64,000 nt of DNA from Sphingomonas sp. IC-11. GTDB lineage: Bacteria; Pseudomonadota; Alphaproteobacteria; Sphingomonadales; Sphingomonadaceae. Positions within the stretch are counted from its first letter, which is position 1. Each line of letters begins with the position of its first letter. The notes beneath the pieces are model-generated. The model saw nothing but the letters and a program-made list of their open reading frames with translations, searched no databases and had not been told where the DNA came from. Both the position numbers and the translations under genes were made by a program. The stretch covers positions 124,001-188,000 of the forward strand of contig NZ_JAJNDU010000004.1 in the NCBI RefSeq assembly GCF_021043365.1. Reading direction: 5' to 3'. This document shows positions 16,576 through 26,013 of the stretch, one piece after another.

Positions 16576-17465
16576 GTCGCCTCCTTTTGATAAATCGTGT
16601 GGCCACACGCCCGCATACGTGCCGCTGCCGGGCCGATCAGACGTTCCGAGTGGCCGATGTAGAGATAGCCACCGGGCGCGAGCAGATCGACGAACCTCGC
16701 CTCCAGCTCGGCCTTTGCCTGATCATCGAAATAGATCATGACGTTGCGGCAGAAGATGACGTCGTAGCGTTGACGCATCGGCCACGGATCGAACAGGTTC
16801 AGCACCTTGGCCGTGACAAGCGCGCGCGCCTCGTCGGCCATCTGATAATCGGCGCCGAACCGCCGCATCCACGCCTCACGATAGGCCGTCGGAACCGGCT
16901 CTACCGTTGTGGCGGAATAGATGCCGCGGCTGGTGCTTTCGACCACATGGGGCGCGATGTCCGTTGCCAGCAGCCGGAGGTCCGCACTGCGCAGCCAGCC
17001 GGGCACCTGACGGCTTTCGCCCAACAGGCACATCGCGATGGTATGCACCTCTTCCCCGCTCGAGCAGCCTGCCGACCAGATCCTGACCGGTCCGCTCCGC
17101 GCCCGCTGCTGTAGCCATGGCACAGCGGTGGCGCGGAAATGATCAAAGTGGTGCGCTTCGCGAAAGAAGTGCGTGTGGTTGGTCGTGAGCGCGACCACCA
17201 TGGCGGCGCGCTCCTGCGGATCCGACTGAACAAGCCGAACATAGTTGCGGAAATCGGTCAGCCCATGCTCACGCAGGCGCCGGCTCAGCCGCGAATGGAC
17301 CAGCGTGGTCTTGGCCTCGGAGAGGTGTATCCGCGCGTCGCTCTGCATGATGGCAGCGATTGCGGAAAACTCTGCGGCACCGAGTACCGGCCCCCCTGGC
17401 GCGCCCGGCACCGCCGGATCGCCGGGGGCGGCCGAGCCAGCCCGGGCCGTGGCGGCCTGGGTCAC
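16572..17465 (-). CDS. cheR: Receptor methyltransferase CheR
   Basis: A 297-residue SAM-dependent methyltransferase. It contains TTNHTHFFREAHHF, the SAM motif IWSAGCSSGEEVHTIAM, and CRNVMIYFDDQAKAEL near the C-terminus. The first 25 residues are a low-complexity Ala/Gly/Pro extension before the helical N-terminal domain. The start is GTG at 17465, overlapping the cheW stop (GTGA). It pairs with cheB immediately downstream for adaptation. Confidence 0.95.
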   Translation of the reverse strand: MTQAATARAGSAAPGDPAVPGAPGGPVLGAAEFSAIAAIMQSDARIHLSEAKTTLVHSRLSRRLREHGLTDFRNYVRLVQSDPQERAAMVVALTTNHTHFFREAHHFDHFRATAVPWLQQRARSGPVRIWSAGCSSGEEVHTIAMCLLGESRQVPGWLRSADLRLLATDIAPHVVESTSRGIYSATTVEPVPTAYREAWMRRFGADYQMADEARALVTAKVLNLFDPWPMRQRYDVIFCRNVMIYFDDQAKAELEARFVDLLAPGGYLYIGHSERLIGPAAARMRACGHTIYQKEAT

Positions 17466-17956
17466 GCCGCAAGATCCATCTGGCGCGTCAGGCTGAGCGC
17501 GTTCAGGTCGAGCAGCGACACCATTTCGGCGCCCTCGCTGGCCGACATGCCTTCCGTGGTGCGTGCAGAGATCTGCACGAGCCCGGAGATGACTCCTTCC
17601 TCGCCGATCTCGACCTCGGGAGCTGCCTGGATCTCATTGTCCTTGATGAGGACGATGTCTGCCACCTCATCGACCAGGAACCCGGCCTGCTTGCCGCTGA
17701 TGCTGACAACCAGGATGCAGGAGCGCGAGTGAATGGCGCTCGGCGCCCAGCCAAGCCGCTCCGCCAGGCCGACGACCGGGATCACCGTACCGCGCAGGTT
17801 GGTGACGCCCTTGATATAGCTGGCCACGCTGGGCAGCGGCGTCGGCTCCTCCCATTCGCGGATCTCGATAAGCGCGCTCATCTCGATGCCGAACATCTGC
17901 TGACCAAGCGAGAAGGTGACGATTTTGCGCTCGCCGACGCTGTCGATGCTGCTCAT
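17462..17956 (-). CDS. cheW: Chemotaxis coupling protein CheW
   Basis: A 164-residue single-domain CheW, the scaffold linking receptors to CheA. Typical segments are KIVTFSLGQQMFGIEM, IKGVTNLRGTVIPVVGLAERLG and VDEVADIVLI. It starts ATG at 17956, overlapping the cheA stop, and its own stop overlaps the cheR start. Normal in length and motif content. Confidence 0.96.
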   Translation of the reverse strand: MSSIDSVGERKIVTFSLGQQMFGIEMSALIEIREWEEPTPLPSVASYIKGVTNLRGTVIPVVGLAERLGWAPSAIHSRSCILVVSISGKQAGFLVDEVADIVLIKDNEIQAAPEVEIGEEGVISGLVQISARTTEGMSASEGAEMVSLLDLNALSLTRQMDLAA

Positions 17957-20109
17957 GCTGCAAGTCCCTTTAGTGCGAATTTCGCGGTTGATGCCGGCGA
18001 GGCGACAAGCGCCTCGATGTCGAGAATGAGGGCAATGGAGCCGTCACCGAGGATGGTGGCACCGCCCAATCCACGGATCGGGTGAAGGTTCTGGTCGAGG
18101 CTCTTGATCACCACTTCGCGGCGATCATCGATCGTATCGACCATCAGGCCGACGTTGCCGGCAGATTCGCTTTCCACGATGATGACCAGCGACTCCTCGG
18201 GATCGCGGCGGTACTTCGAACCGAAGCCGAACGTGTCCGTCAGGCGCCGCACCGGCAGGTAATTGCCCCGCAGCTCGATCACCTCGCTGGTGGGTGACAT
18301 GCGGCGAACCTGGCCGCTTTCCGGTCGCACCGCCTCCACGACATTGGCGAGCGGCAGCACGAAACGCTGGTCGGCAAGCCGGACGATCATACCGTCCAGG
18401 ATCGCCAGGGTGAGCGGCAGGATCATGGTGAAGGTCGTGCCCTCGCCAGGAACCGAACTGATCTCCACCCTTCCGCCCAGCGCTTCGACGTTCGAGCGCA
18501 CCACGTCCATGCCGACGCCGCGGCCCGAGATGTTCGAAATCGTCTCCGCGGTGGAAAAGCCCGGCGCGCAGATCAGCTGATCGATTTCCTCGTTGGACAG
18601 CGAGGCGTCGGCGGAAACGATGCCCTTGTCGATCGCCTTGGCGAGCACGCGCTGGCGATCGATGCCGCGCCCATCATCGGCCACGCGCACAAAGATGCGC
18701 GCGCCCCGCTGCTCGGCCGACAGGCGAATGGTTCCGGCGGCTGGCTTGCCCCTGGCAATCCGCTCTTCGGCACTTTCAATGCCGTGATCGCAGGCGTTGC
18801 GGATCATGTGCGTGAGGGGATCGCCGATCTTCTCGATCACGCCCTTGTCGACCTCGGTCGCCTCCCCGCTCGTCTCCAGCAGATACTGCTTGCCGGTTTC
18901 TGCCGAGAGATCGCGCAGCATGCGGGGCACGCGGCTGAACGCCTGCTTGATCGGCTGCGCCCGCAAGGACATCACATTGTCCTGGATCTCGCGCGTGAGC
19001 CGCGCCAGTTCGGGCAACTCGACCCGCTCCTGATCCTTCGGGCTCAATCGGTCCGAGAGGATCGAGTTGCGGATCACCAGCTCGCCGACGAGGTTGAGCA
19101 GAAGATCGAGCTTGGTGAGATCGACCCGGATCGTCTGGGTCGCGGGTTCGGTGGCGCGCTCCACGGTGCGCCCTTCGGGCGTCGCAGCAATCGCCACTTC
19201 TGCGACGGGCTCCGGGCGGCCATGGATCGGGACCACAACCGGCGATGGCTCAGCTTGCCCGAATGGCGCGTTGCCCTCGGGAGGTTCAGCAACGGACCGC
19301 AGGGTCGCCGCTTCGCTGGCGCGCTCGATTGCGATCAGCGAATCCGGCGCAACAAAGTCGAACGCCTCCGAAATGGCGGACTCTTCGACAGTGCCAGGCA
19401 GCTGAAGCGTCCAGGTGAGATAGCCGTCCTCCGGATCCAGGTCGCGAAGGCCAGGCAGCGCGCTGCTGTCGACTGACGTGACTTCGCCGCCGAGCCCTTC
19501 CAGTTCCCGGATCACGAGCAGCGGCTCACTGGCATTCGCCAGCGCCTCGCGCGAGGGGCGGAAGCGGACCGTCCAGGCCGCTGGTTCGGGCGACTCCAGA
19601 TCCTCCAGGATGACGCCCACCGGCTCAAAACCGAAGGGATCGAATTCCTCCACCTCGGCCGTGACGGGCGTGAATCCGAACTCGTCCGCTTCCGGCACGG
19701 GTGCTGGTGCCGGAGCCGCAACGCCCTTGGTTGCGAGCACCCCTTCGAGTGCCGCAAGAGCGGCCGCGTCGTTTGGTAGCGGCGCTGTCCCTTGCGCGGA
19801 TGCGACATGGTCCGACAGCACGTCGAACGCCGCCAGCATCACTTTCGTGACCTCGGGCGTGGCGGGGATCCGGTCCGCACGGACTTCATCCAGCACATTT
19901 TCAAAGATGTGCGAGAAGGCGGTCAGCGCCGTGTGGCCAAAGGCGCCAGAGCCGCCCTTGATCGAGTGCACGGCGCGAAAGACGCCGGCGATCACGCTCG
20001 CGGAAACATCGCCGGCGGCCATCGCCGACAGCCCCGCTTCCGCAGTGGCAAGCCCCTCAGCGCATTCTTCGAAGAAGATCGCCTGGATTTCGTCGAGTTC
20101 CTCGCTCAC
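17953..20109 (-). CDS. cheA: Chemotaxis histidine kinase CheA
   Basis: A 718-residue kinase. The HPt domain at the N-terminus has the phospho-His in VFRAVHSIKGGSGAFG (about residue 49). A poorly conserved P2-like region of about 200 residues follows. Then come the dimerisation domain, the ATP-binding domain (MIRNACDHGIE, VADDGRGID, GRGVGMDVVR) and a C-terminal CheW-like domain. The start is GTG at 20109, overlapping the upstream cheY stop. It phosphorylates the CheY proteins and CheB encoded in the same operon. All catalytic boxes appear intact. Confidence 0.96.
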   Translation of the reverse strand: MSEELDEIQAIFFEECAEGLATAEAGLSAMAAGDVSASVIAGVFRAVHSIKGGSGAFGHTALTAFSHIFENVLDEVRADRIPATPEVTKVMLAAFDVLSDHVASAQGTAPLPNDAAALAALEGVLATKGVAAPAPAPVPEADEFGFTPVTAEVEEFDPFGFEPVGVILEDLESPEPAAWTVRFRPSREALANASEPLLVIRELEGLGGEVTSVDSSALPGLRDLDPEDGYLTWTLQLPGTVEESAISEAFDFVAPDSLIAIERASEAATLRSVAEPPEGNAPFGQAEPSPVVVPIHGRPEPVAEVAIAATPEGRTVERATEPATQTIRVDLTKLDLLLNLVGELVIRNSILSDRLSPKDQERVELPELARLTREIQDNVMSLRAQPIKQAFSRVPRMLRDLSAETGKQYLLETSGEATEVDKGVIEKIGDPLTHMIRNACDHGIESAEERIARGKPAAGTIRLSAEQRGARIFVRVADDGRGIDRQRVLAKAIDKGIVSADASLSNEEIDQLICAPGFSTAETISNISGRGVGMDVVRSNVEALGGRVEISSVPGEGTTFTMILPLTLAILDGMIVRLADQRFVLPLANVVEAVRPESGQVRRMSPTSEVIELRGNYLPVRRLTDTFGFGSKYRRDPEESLVIIVESESAGNVGLMVDTIDDRREVVIKSLDQNLHPIRGLGGATILGDGSIALILDIEALVASPASTAKFALKGLAA

Positions 20110-20471
20110 GGGCAGACCCGGCGGATCGCCGCTCCGAGCTTGCTGGCCTCGAACGGCTTGGTGATCCAGCCGGTCGCGCCGGCGGCACGCGCGCGCGCCT
20201 TCTTCTCGTCCGAAAATTCGGTCGAGAGGACGAGGATCGGGGTGCCCCGGAACTGCGGCAATGCCCGCACCGCCTCGATCAGCTCGAAGCCATCCATCTT
20301 GGGCATGTTGATGTCGGTGATCAGGAGATCGGGGGCAACCTCGTGCATCCGCTCCAGGCCATGCTCGCCGTCATTCGCGCTCTCGATGCGGAAGCCCTGC
20401 GCAGTCAGCGAGGTCTTCAGCAGCATGCGCATGCTGGCCGAGTCATCGACGGTCAGGATCAGTTTGCTCAC
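20106..20471 (-). CDS. cheY: CheY-like response regulator
   Basis: A 121-residue receiver directly upstream of cheA. Motifs are LTVDDSASMRML, the phospho-Asp in LLITDINMPKMDGFELI, and ITKPFEASKLG. Where CheY usually has Thr, this one has VLSTEFSDE. The GTG start overlaps the STAS gene stop, and its stop overlaps the cheA start. In alphaproteobacteria a second CheY often acts as a phosphate sink; that may apply here but is not shown. Confidence 0.92.
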   Translation of the reverse strand: MSKLILTVDDSASMRMLLKTSLTAQGFRIESANDGEHGLERMHEVAPDLLITDINMPKMDGFELIEAVRALPQFRGTPILVLSTEFSDEKKARARAAGATGWITKPFEASKLGAAIRRVCP

Positions 20472-20797
20472 AGGAGAACTTCCTTTTCGGTTGCGACACC
20501 AATGGCGTCGGCCAGTCGGCAGGCAGTCACGCGATCCACGAAGGCGCGGCTGGGATTGAGGATCTCGAACGGCATTCCGTTCTGCTCAGCATCGACACGA
20601 GCCGCGATCAGCAGCTGGAGCACCGCTTGTCCGATGCTTTCGACCTGCGACGCATCGACCTCGATGCGCCCCTCGAAATCGGCGGCAATCACGAGCCGAA
20701 CACGAAGGTCCTCGGCGGCAACGGTGCTGTTGTGGGCGAGCAGCCGGATCGGGCCGGCGTCCTGCGGGGCATCAAGCTGGGATAGCATTGAACTCAT
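20468..20797 (-). CDS. STAS-domain protein of the chemotaxis operon
   Basis: A 109-residue protein with the STAS fold pattern: beta strand, RIEVDASQVESIGQAVLQLLIAA, then PFEILNPSRAFVDRV. In typical anti-anti-sigma factors a Ser or Thr is phosphorylated in the DxSGV motif; here the equivalent is DASQVESIG, which keeps a Ser. The 5' end overlaps motA by 26 bp. STAS proteins are frequent at this position in motA-cheA operons; the partner is unknown. Confidence 0.8.
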   Translation of the reverse strand: MSSMLSQLDAPQDAGPIRLLAHNSTVAAEDLRVRLVIAADFEGRIEVDASQVESIGQAVLQLLIAARVDAEQNGMPFEILNPSRAFVDRVTACRLADAIGVATEKEVLL

Positions 20798-21656
20798 TCT
20801 TCGCCTCGTCGAGAGCAGTCTCGAGCTGTTGGAAAGTGGGAGCGTAGCTGGAGGGCGTCATGCGCCGGGCGATCTCGATGGCGACCTGCGTCGGCTGACC
20901 CTGAGCGTGCGCCACGACCGCGGTTTTCACGATCTGAAACGGCTTGGCGTCCGCGTCGACGATCTCCAGAAGCTTCGCGGCAAGTGGGCCAACCAGGCAG
21001 TAAGCCAGAAGAACGCCCAGGAAGGTGCCGACCAGCGCGCCGCCGATCATGGCGCCGAGCACTTCGGTCGGCTGGTCGATCGAGCCCATCGTCTTGATGA
21101 CGCCCAGGACCGCCGCGACGATACCGATCGCCGGAAGGCCGTCTGCCATTGCCTGCAAGGCATGCTGGGGCATCAGTTCTTCGTGATGGTGCTTCTCGAT
21201 GTCGTTATCCATCGCCTCGGCGATCTGATGCGGATCCTCGAAGTTGACCGTCATCATGCGCAGATAGTCCGCGATGAATTCGGTCAGATGATGATCCTTC
21301 AGCAAGCGCGGGTAGCGGGAGAAGATCGCGCTCTCCTCAGGCTTGTCGAGGTGTGGCTCGATCGCGGTGGCACCGCCCTTCTTGAAGGTGGACAGAAGGC
21401 CGAACATCAGCGTCAGCAAGTCGCGGTAATCGCTATCCTTCCAGCGCGGCCCCTTGAAGGAGCGCACAAGCCCCTTGCCCGCGTTTTTCACGGTGGCCAT
21501 TGAATTTGCGACGATGAACGCGCCTACGGCAGCGCCCCCGATCGCCATCAATTCGTGCGGCAGCGCGTGCGGGACGATGTCCATCTTGCCGCCCGCCATG
21601 ATGAAGCTGCCGAAAACGCAGCCCAGGATAATGATAAAGCCGACACCGTTCAGCAT
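20772..21656 (-). CDS. motA: Flagellar motor stator protein MotA
   Basis: A 294-residue stator subunit with four membrane helices: two near the N-terminus and two in the region IVAAVLGVIKTM to GTFLGVLLAYCLVGPLA. The cytoplasmic loop contains LLSTFKKGGATAIEPHLDKPEES and RYPRLLKDHHL, where the charged residues that face FliG are expected. It is the first gene of the motility operon, with a TCCTATAAT element 43 bp upstream and FlaF diverging. Partner MotB lies at the other end of the operon. Confidence 0.96.
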   Translation of the reverse strand: MLNGVGFIIILGCVFGSFIMAGGKMDIVPHALPHELMAIGGAAVGAFIVANSMATVKNAGKGLVRSFKGPRWKDSDYRDLLTLMFGLLSTFKKGGATAIEPHLDKPEESAIFSRYPRLLKDHHLTEFIADYLRMMTVNFEDPHQIAEAMDNDIEKHHHEELMPQHALQAMADGLPAIGIVAAVLGVIKTMGSIDQPTEVLGAMIGGALVGTFLGVLLAYCLVGPLAAKLLEIVDADAKPFQIVKTAVVAHAQGQPTQVAIEIARRMTPSSYAPTFQQLETALDEAKNEFNAIPA

Positions 21657-21698
21657 GACGCCATCCGAAACATGAAAAGAAGCGTGCGAATTGCTGGA

Positions 21699-21707
21699 AT
21701 TATAGGA
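21699..21707 (-). promoter_or_regulatory. Promoter-like TCCTATAAT before motA
   Basis: Minus-strand TCCTATAAT, with a predicted leader of roughly 36 nt before the motA ATG at 21656. A -10-like match without an obvious -35. It belongs to the recurring element of the motility units. Confidence 0.5.
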
Positions 21708-21846
21708 TGGCTGTTGGGCGGCCGGGCTCCGCGATCGAGAAACATCGGATCGATATTGCCGTCAGGGAGAATTTGCCGGGCTGAAACCGCTTCTCCGCAG
21801 ATTCTCTAAAATGGGAAACAGGAACCATCAGGAGCGTCGAGCACCC

Positions 21847-22233
21847 ATGTCCTTGAATGCGTATCAGCGGGCCCGCAGCATCGTCGAAAACCCCCGCGCA
21901 ACCGAGTTCCGCCTGATGAGCCAGATCACAGGCGACATGATGCAGGCGCGTGACGAAGGGCTCAGCGGCGCCGGGCTTGTTCCCGTGCTGCATCGCAACC
22001 GGGAAATCTGGGGCGTATTCTCCTCAGCATGCGGCGCGCCGGGCAACGAGCTGCCGGATCAGCTTCGCGCCGCCATCATCTCCATCGCACTGTGGGTGGA
22101 CCGCTTCACCAGTGATGTGATCGCGGGACGTGAGTCCATCGACGAGCTGATCGAGGTAAATCGCTCCATAACGGAAGGGCTTTCCCCGGGAACGCAGCAA
22201 TATCGCATGGCGCGACAAGCCGAGGCCGCTTAG
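21847..22233 (+). CDS. flaF: Flagellar biosynthesis regulator FlaF
   Basis: A 128-residue FlaF-family protein. It begins MSLNAYQRARSIVENPRATE, the typical alphaproteobacterial FlaF opening, and continues with EFRLMSQITGDM and LRAAIISIALWVDRFTSDV. In Caulobacter and relatives FlaF is needed for flagellin export or synthesis and opposes FlbT. The frame is open to 21811, but the ATG at 21847 has GGAGCG upstream and matches the family start. A CTCTAAAAT sequence at 21803-21811 may be its promoter. It diverges from motA. FlbT and flagellin genes are not in this window. Confidence 0.9.
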   Translation: MSLNAYQRARSIVENPRATEFRLMSQITGDMMQARDEGLSGAGLVPVLHRNREIWGVFSSACGAPGNELPDQLRAAIISIALWVDRFTSDVIAGRESIDELIEVNRSITEGLSPGTQQYRMARQAEAA

Positions 22234-22335
22234 AAGCCAAGCGGCGTTCAAGCACGGCCAGTTAACGGCCCCTTTACCTTGATCATGAACAAATACAGGA
22301 ATTACACACTCGACCAGGACGACTGAGAGTAGCGC

Positions 22336-23013
22336 ATGGACGAAAAGCTGAACGGTTCGACACCTGCGGACACTGGCTCGCACGAAAATCGCGAGATCGT
22401 GCGGCAGGCTGCCGTTTACGCTTCCGGCGTCTTGAACATGGGTGGCGATCCTGCGCTTCAGCAACTGGTCGAGGAAACGGCTGTGGCGTTCCGCGTCCCG
22501 ATGGCCGCAGTTTCCATCATTGATCGCGATCGGCAGTGGTTCCCCGCATGCGTCGGGATGGATATGGAACAGACGTCGCGCGACGTGTCGTTCTGCGCCC
22601 ATGCCATTGAGCAACCGGGCGAAGTCCTGACGGTGCTGAACGCGACGCGCGATCCGCGCTTCGCCGCCAATCCGCTCGTCACGGGCGAGGCCAACATCCG
22701 CTTCTATCTGGGCTGCCCCATTCTTGATCGGAACGGTCGAGCTCTGGGGTCACTGTGCGTGATCGACGTGGAACCGCGGGAGCATGTCGACGGCGCGGAG
22801 CTGACGCAGCTGCGCGAGTTCGCGCAACGCGCCGCGGATATCATCGGGCAGCCCGAAGTGAGCGCTAGCCACCGCAAGCATGCTCTCGACAGCATCAGCG
22901 CTCAAATCGAGGAGCTCGTCCGGGCCGGCGACGAAAGTATCGTCGACGAACTCGACGCGATGCTTCGTCGGATCGAGCGACAGGAAGACAAGGAACGTCA
23001 GCGGAAGAGCTGA
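22336..23013 (+). CDS. GAF-domain protein
   Basis: A 225-residue cytosolic protein with a GAF domain spanning roughly residues 40-175. Supporting segments are RVPMAAVSIIDRDRQWFPA, SFCAHAIEQPGEVLTVLNA and IRFYLGCPILDRNGRALGSL, a pattern common in small-molecule or redox-sensing GAF proteins. No output domain follows; the last 50 residues are charged helices. It stands alone after flaF and converges with the TorF-like gene. The ligand cannot be told from sequence. Confidence 0.82.
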   Translation: MDEKLNGSTPADTGSHENREIVRQAAVYASGVLNMGGDPALQQLVEETAVAFRVPMAAVSIIDRDRQWFPACVGMDMEQTSRDVSFCAHAIEQPGEVLTVLNATRDPRFAANPLVTGEANIRFYLGCPILDRNGRALGSLCVIDVEPREHVDGAELTQLREFAQRAADIIGQPEVSASHRKHALDSISAQIEELVRAGDESIVDELDAMLRRIERQEDKERQRKS

Positions 23014-23300
23014 CCGTTTCACGAATTTCCAGGGTGATCTTCAGAAGTTAGCACGCCGGGCAGCTGTCTGCCGGGCGATCGGCCGCAGTGCAGTCCCGAA
23101 TGGCGGAAAGCTGGCGTCACGATCCCGAGCTTTCCCGACGCCGCGATCCGGTGGTGCGCTGCTGCGCCGATGGCGCTACTTCCAATTTGCGACTTCGTGC
23201 CTTTGCGCCTCTACATGAGACAGGTAGCTGATGTCAGCGCAGCCGTTTGATGCTGGCCGCGCGGACGATTTCGGCTGGACCTGCTGCCGCTTGGCGAGCG
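23014..23300. other. Convergent intergenic region
   Basis: About 290 bp between the convergent GAF-domain and TorF-like genes. I see no convincing gene. GCCGGGCA and TGCCGGGC occur close together near 23053-23074, but as a near direct repeat rather than a hairpin. No strong terminator could be assigned. Confidence 0.4.
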
Positions 23301-24032
23301 TCAAAAGGAGATACTGGCGGAGAGGAGACCGGTACTTCCGGCAAAATCCCGAACGCCCGGTTCGAACGAGCTCGCTTCGGAATCGACATAATAGGCGCCC
23401 AAGGCGACGCCCTTCCAGTTGACCAAAGCGCCCACCGACCAGTCAAGCTTGCCGCCACGAAGGCAGCCATCGAAGTAGCCGCGCTCATAGCCGGCGTGAG
23501 CGACGAGCGAAAACGGCGTTCCCGCAATCGGCTGCTCTGCGTCGAGCGATACATAGACATTATCGCGAAGCCGGCCGTCCGGGGCACGCATAAGATCCTG
23601 CTTCGGCGCATAAGCGATGGCACCAGTGACGGACGCGGTGCCAAACTTTTGCGTCACTTCCGCCGTCATCTCGATGAAGTCGAGTTCACTGTCGGAGGGA
23701 TAATGATAGTAGGTCACCCCGACATCGAGCGCCCCGTCACCTTCCAGTGATGCCGTGTAGCCAAGACTGATATCGACCTCGGCACGCGCGCCCTTTGCGG
23801 TGCGGGAAATGGTGGAAGACCAGACGTCGGCGTGCATTCCGTTGGCGTTCGACAGCGACAACCCGGCCTGGACGGCAGGCTTTCGCCCGCTCAGGGAAAG
23901 GCCGCGTGAATTATAGTCGGAGACCAGTGAAGCCTCGCCGCTGACCGTCCACGGTTCGGCAAGGGCTGGTTGGGCGCTGGCAAGCCCGCATACGGCGGCT
24001 GCGAGGAAGTGAATGTCGCGCATATCGATCAT
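23301..24032 (-). CDS. TorF-family putative porin
   Basis: A 243-residue outer-membrane protein. A signal peptide covers about residues 1-25, with a cleavage site near AQPALAEP. The mature part alternates aromatic and polar residues in amphipathic strands and starts VSGEASLVSDYNSRGLS, the hallmark of this family of unknown function. It ends in a C-terminal Phe (SASISF), as expected for a beta-barrel. The start overlaps the stop of the GGDEF gene by 4 bp, so the two are translationally coupled. Confidence 0.85.
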   Translation of the reverse strand: MIDMRDIHFLAAAVCGLASAQPALAEPWTVSGEASLVSDYNSRGLSLSGRKPAVQAGLSLSNANGMHADVWSSTISRTAKGARAEVDISLGYTASLEGDGALDVGVTYYHYPSDSELDFIEMTAEVTQKFGTASVTGAIAYAPKQDLMRAPDGRLRDNVYVSLDAEQPIAGTPFSLVAHAGYERGYFDGCLRGGKLDWSVGALVNWKGVALGAYYVDSEASSFEPGVRDFAGSTGLLSASISF

Positions 24033-25909
24033 GCCGCCACACCAACATCGGCGCCACCCGTGAGCGCACTCACATCGCTCGCGGGCAAAGGTGCCGAGAA
24101 GTAGAACCCCTGCAATTCATTGCAGCCGCTGTCCTGCAGGAACCGGAGCTGCTCCTCCGTTTCGACACCCTCAGCGGTGACGGTCAGCCCCATCGCATGT
24201 TCGACGATCCAGTCGCCCAGCGGACCGATGAGCCCGGTTTCTTCGGCGATCGGAATCAATTGTGCGGGCGAGATTGAGCCGCGCTGTGGATGCTCCCAGC
24301 GGAGTAACGCCTCCACCCCGACCACGCGGCCGTGTTCGTTAACGAGTGGCTGGTAGTTCATGCTGAGCCCGACCTCGGTTGCCAACGCCTCCCGAAGATC
24401 CTCCTCGATTTCGCCACGGAAGCGGACGCTGGCATCCATCGCGGCGCTGAAATGCCGATGGCAGTCTCGCCCCTCGCCCTTGGCGGCATAAAGCGCGATG
24501 TCGGCCTTGCGCAGCAAATCGGTGCGCTCCGTCCCGCCAAGCGGCGAGAGGATCACGCCCATGCTGACGCCGACATGCGCCTGGTTTCCGAGCACTTCGA
24601 AGGGCTGGTTCACAGCCCGGCGAATCTGATCACAGATGCGATCTATGTCGGCGACGTTCCTGGCGCCGTCGATCAGCACGGCAAATTCGTCGCCACCCAG
24701 TCGGGCGAGCATGTCATTCTCGCCAAGCAAGCCGGACAGACGAGAGCCGAACTCCTTGATCAGCGCGTCGCCAGCGAGATGGCCAAAGTTGTCGTTGACG
24801 TGCTTGAACCGGTCGAGATCGAGCAGGATGAGCGCACAGCTTCGCCCGCGGCGCGCCTCAACAAGTGCGTGATCGAAGTGATCGTTGAACTTCGCGCGGT
24901 TGGGCAGCCCGGTCAGCGGGTCATGGAAGGCCAAGTGATGCGCCTGGGCCTCGCTGGTTTGGAGACGCATGATCGCGGCGTGAAGCTCGTTCGTGCTCGC
25001 GATCAGACGGCGGCCAAGCACCACCATCAACAGCGCGATGATCGCTGCGGACAAGCCACCGAGCGGCAACAGCACGGACTTGATGGCCGATCCCGGAAGC
25101 TCAGGATACCAAGATAGCCAGGCAATCACTCGGCCGGAGCGATCGCGCAGGGGCAATGAAGCTTCGCCTTGGTGCATCACATTGCGGGTGGCGAACTTCG
25201 GGTGCGCCAGCAGGTAATCCCGAGCCAAACCGTCCTGGAACGTGCCATCCAGATAGCGGACGCTCAGAAGGATCGGTCGAGCACCGGGCCGGTCGGCCAC
25301 GGCCGGCGTGAGCGGGAGTACCAGCATTGCGCTCACCGCGGCAGGATGGCCGTCCACCATGAGCAGGTCGGACACGAACGGGGCTTTCACAGACGCATCG
25401 TTCGATCGCGACTGAGTTGCGGGTAGCGGTCGATCCTTGGCACGCAGCGATGCCAGCAGGCGGTGAAGGCCGGACGCGTTCTGATCGTGCAGGCTTTGCT
25501 GCACCCGCCGGCCGTCGACCATCGCGTACACAAGCTCGTCACGCCCATTCAGCACGAAAACGCGGTCGTGTCCGAACAGCTTGTGCAGCCATTCGCCGAC
25601 ATTTGCGTCGATCCAGTCCAGATCAGGCGCCGGTGCCCGCAAGTTCACGACAAGATCGTCCCAAACGGCGACGGTCTGCTGGTGCAGCTGGATGTCCGCC
25701 AGGCTGGTCTGAACGGCGCGCTGAACGGTTCGCACTTGCCTGCCGACCGAGACAGTATCGCTCCGGCCCGCGGACCAGAACAGGCCGAAGCCGACGATCG
25801 TGATCGATATGATGGCGGCAAGAGCGATGGGCAGGAGGATCCGCCGATTGGAAGCGGCTGTAACTCGCATGCTCTTCAGCGGATACTTGGCGGCGGTCAT
25901 AGCCGACAC
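24029..25909 (-). CDS. Diguanylate cyclase with CHASE-like sensor and internally deleted EAL domain
   Basis: A 626-residue membrane protein. A helix at about 25-48 and a second at about 275-300 flank a periplasmic sensor region. The GGDEF domain has AFHDPLTGLPNR and an intact ARLGGDEF near residue 403; the inhibitory RxxD site is lost (GEND). The EAL domain begins VGVEALLRWEHPQRGS, but after LGDWIVEHAMG (about residue 571) it jumps to LTVTAEGVETEEQL. About 110-130 residues normally between these points, including the DDFGTGYSS and KID motifs, are missing, and the frame is kept. Phosphodiesterase activity is therefore unlikely, while cyclase activity looks possible. Coupled to the TorF-like gene. 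Confidence 0.9.
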   Translation of the reverse strand: MSAMTAAKYPLKSMRVTAASNRRILLPIALAAIISITIVGFGLFWSAGRSDTVSVGRQVRTVQRAVQTSLADIQLHQQTVAVWDDLVVNLRAPAPDLDWIDANVGEWLHKLFGHDRVFVLNGRDELVYAMVDGRRVQQSLHDQNASGLHRLLASLRAKDRPLPATQSRSNDASVKAPFVSDLLMVDGHPAAVSAMLVLPLTPAVADRPGARPILLSVRYLDGTFQDGLARDYLLAHPKFATRNVMHQGEASLPLRDRSGRVIAWLSWYPELPGSAIKSVLLPLGGLSAAIIALLMVVLGRRLIASTNELHAAIMRLQTSEAQAHHLAFHDPLTGLPNRAKFNDHFDHALVEARRGRSCALILLDLDRFKHVNDNFGHLAGDALIKEFGSRLSGLLGENDMLARLGGDEFAVLIDGARNVADIDRICDQIRRAVNQPFEVLGNQAHVGVSMGVILSPLGGTERTDLLRKADIALYAAKGEGRDCHRHFSAAMDASVRFRGEIEEDLREALATEVGLSMNYQPLVNEHGRVVGVEALLRWEHPQRGSISPAQLIPIAEETGLIGPLGDWIVEHAMGLTVTAEGVETEEQLRFLQDSGCNELQGFYFSAPLPASDVSALTGGADVGVAA

Positions 25910-26013
25910 TTGGCGGCGGGAGTCTTACCTCCGACTTGTGGATGACCCCCGTATTTTCCCTGATCACTTAACGGCGACAGAGCGAGCCAAGCCGTCGTGC
26001 AGCTTTGTGGTGC

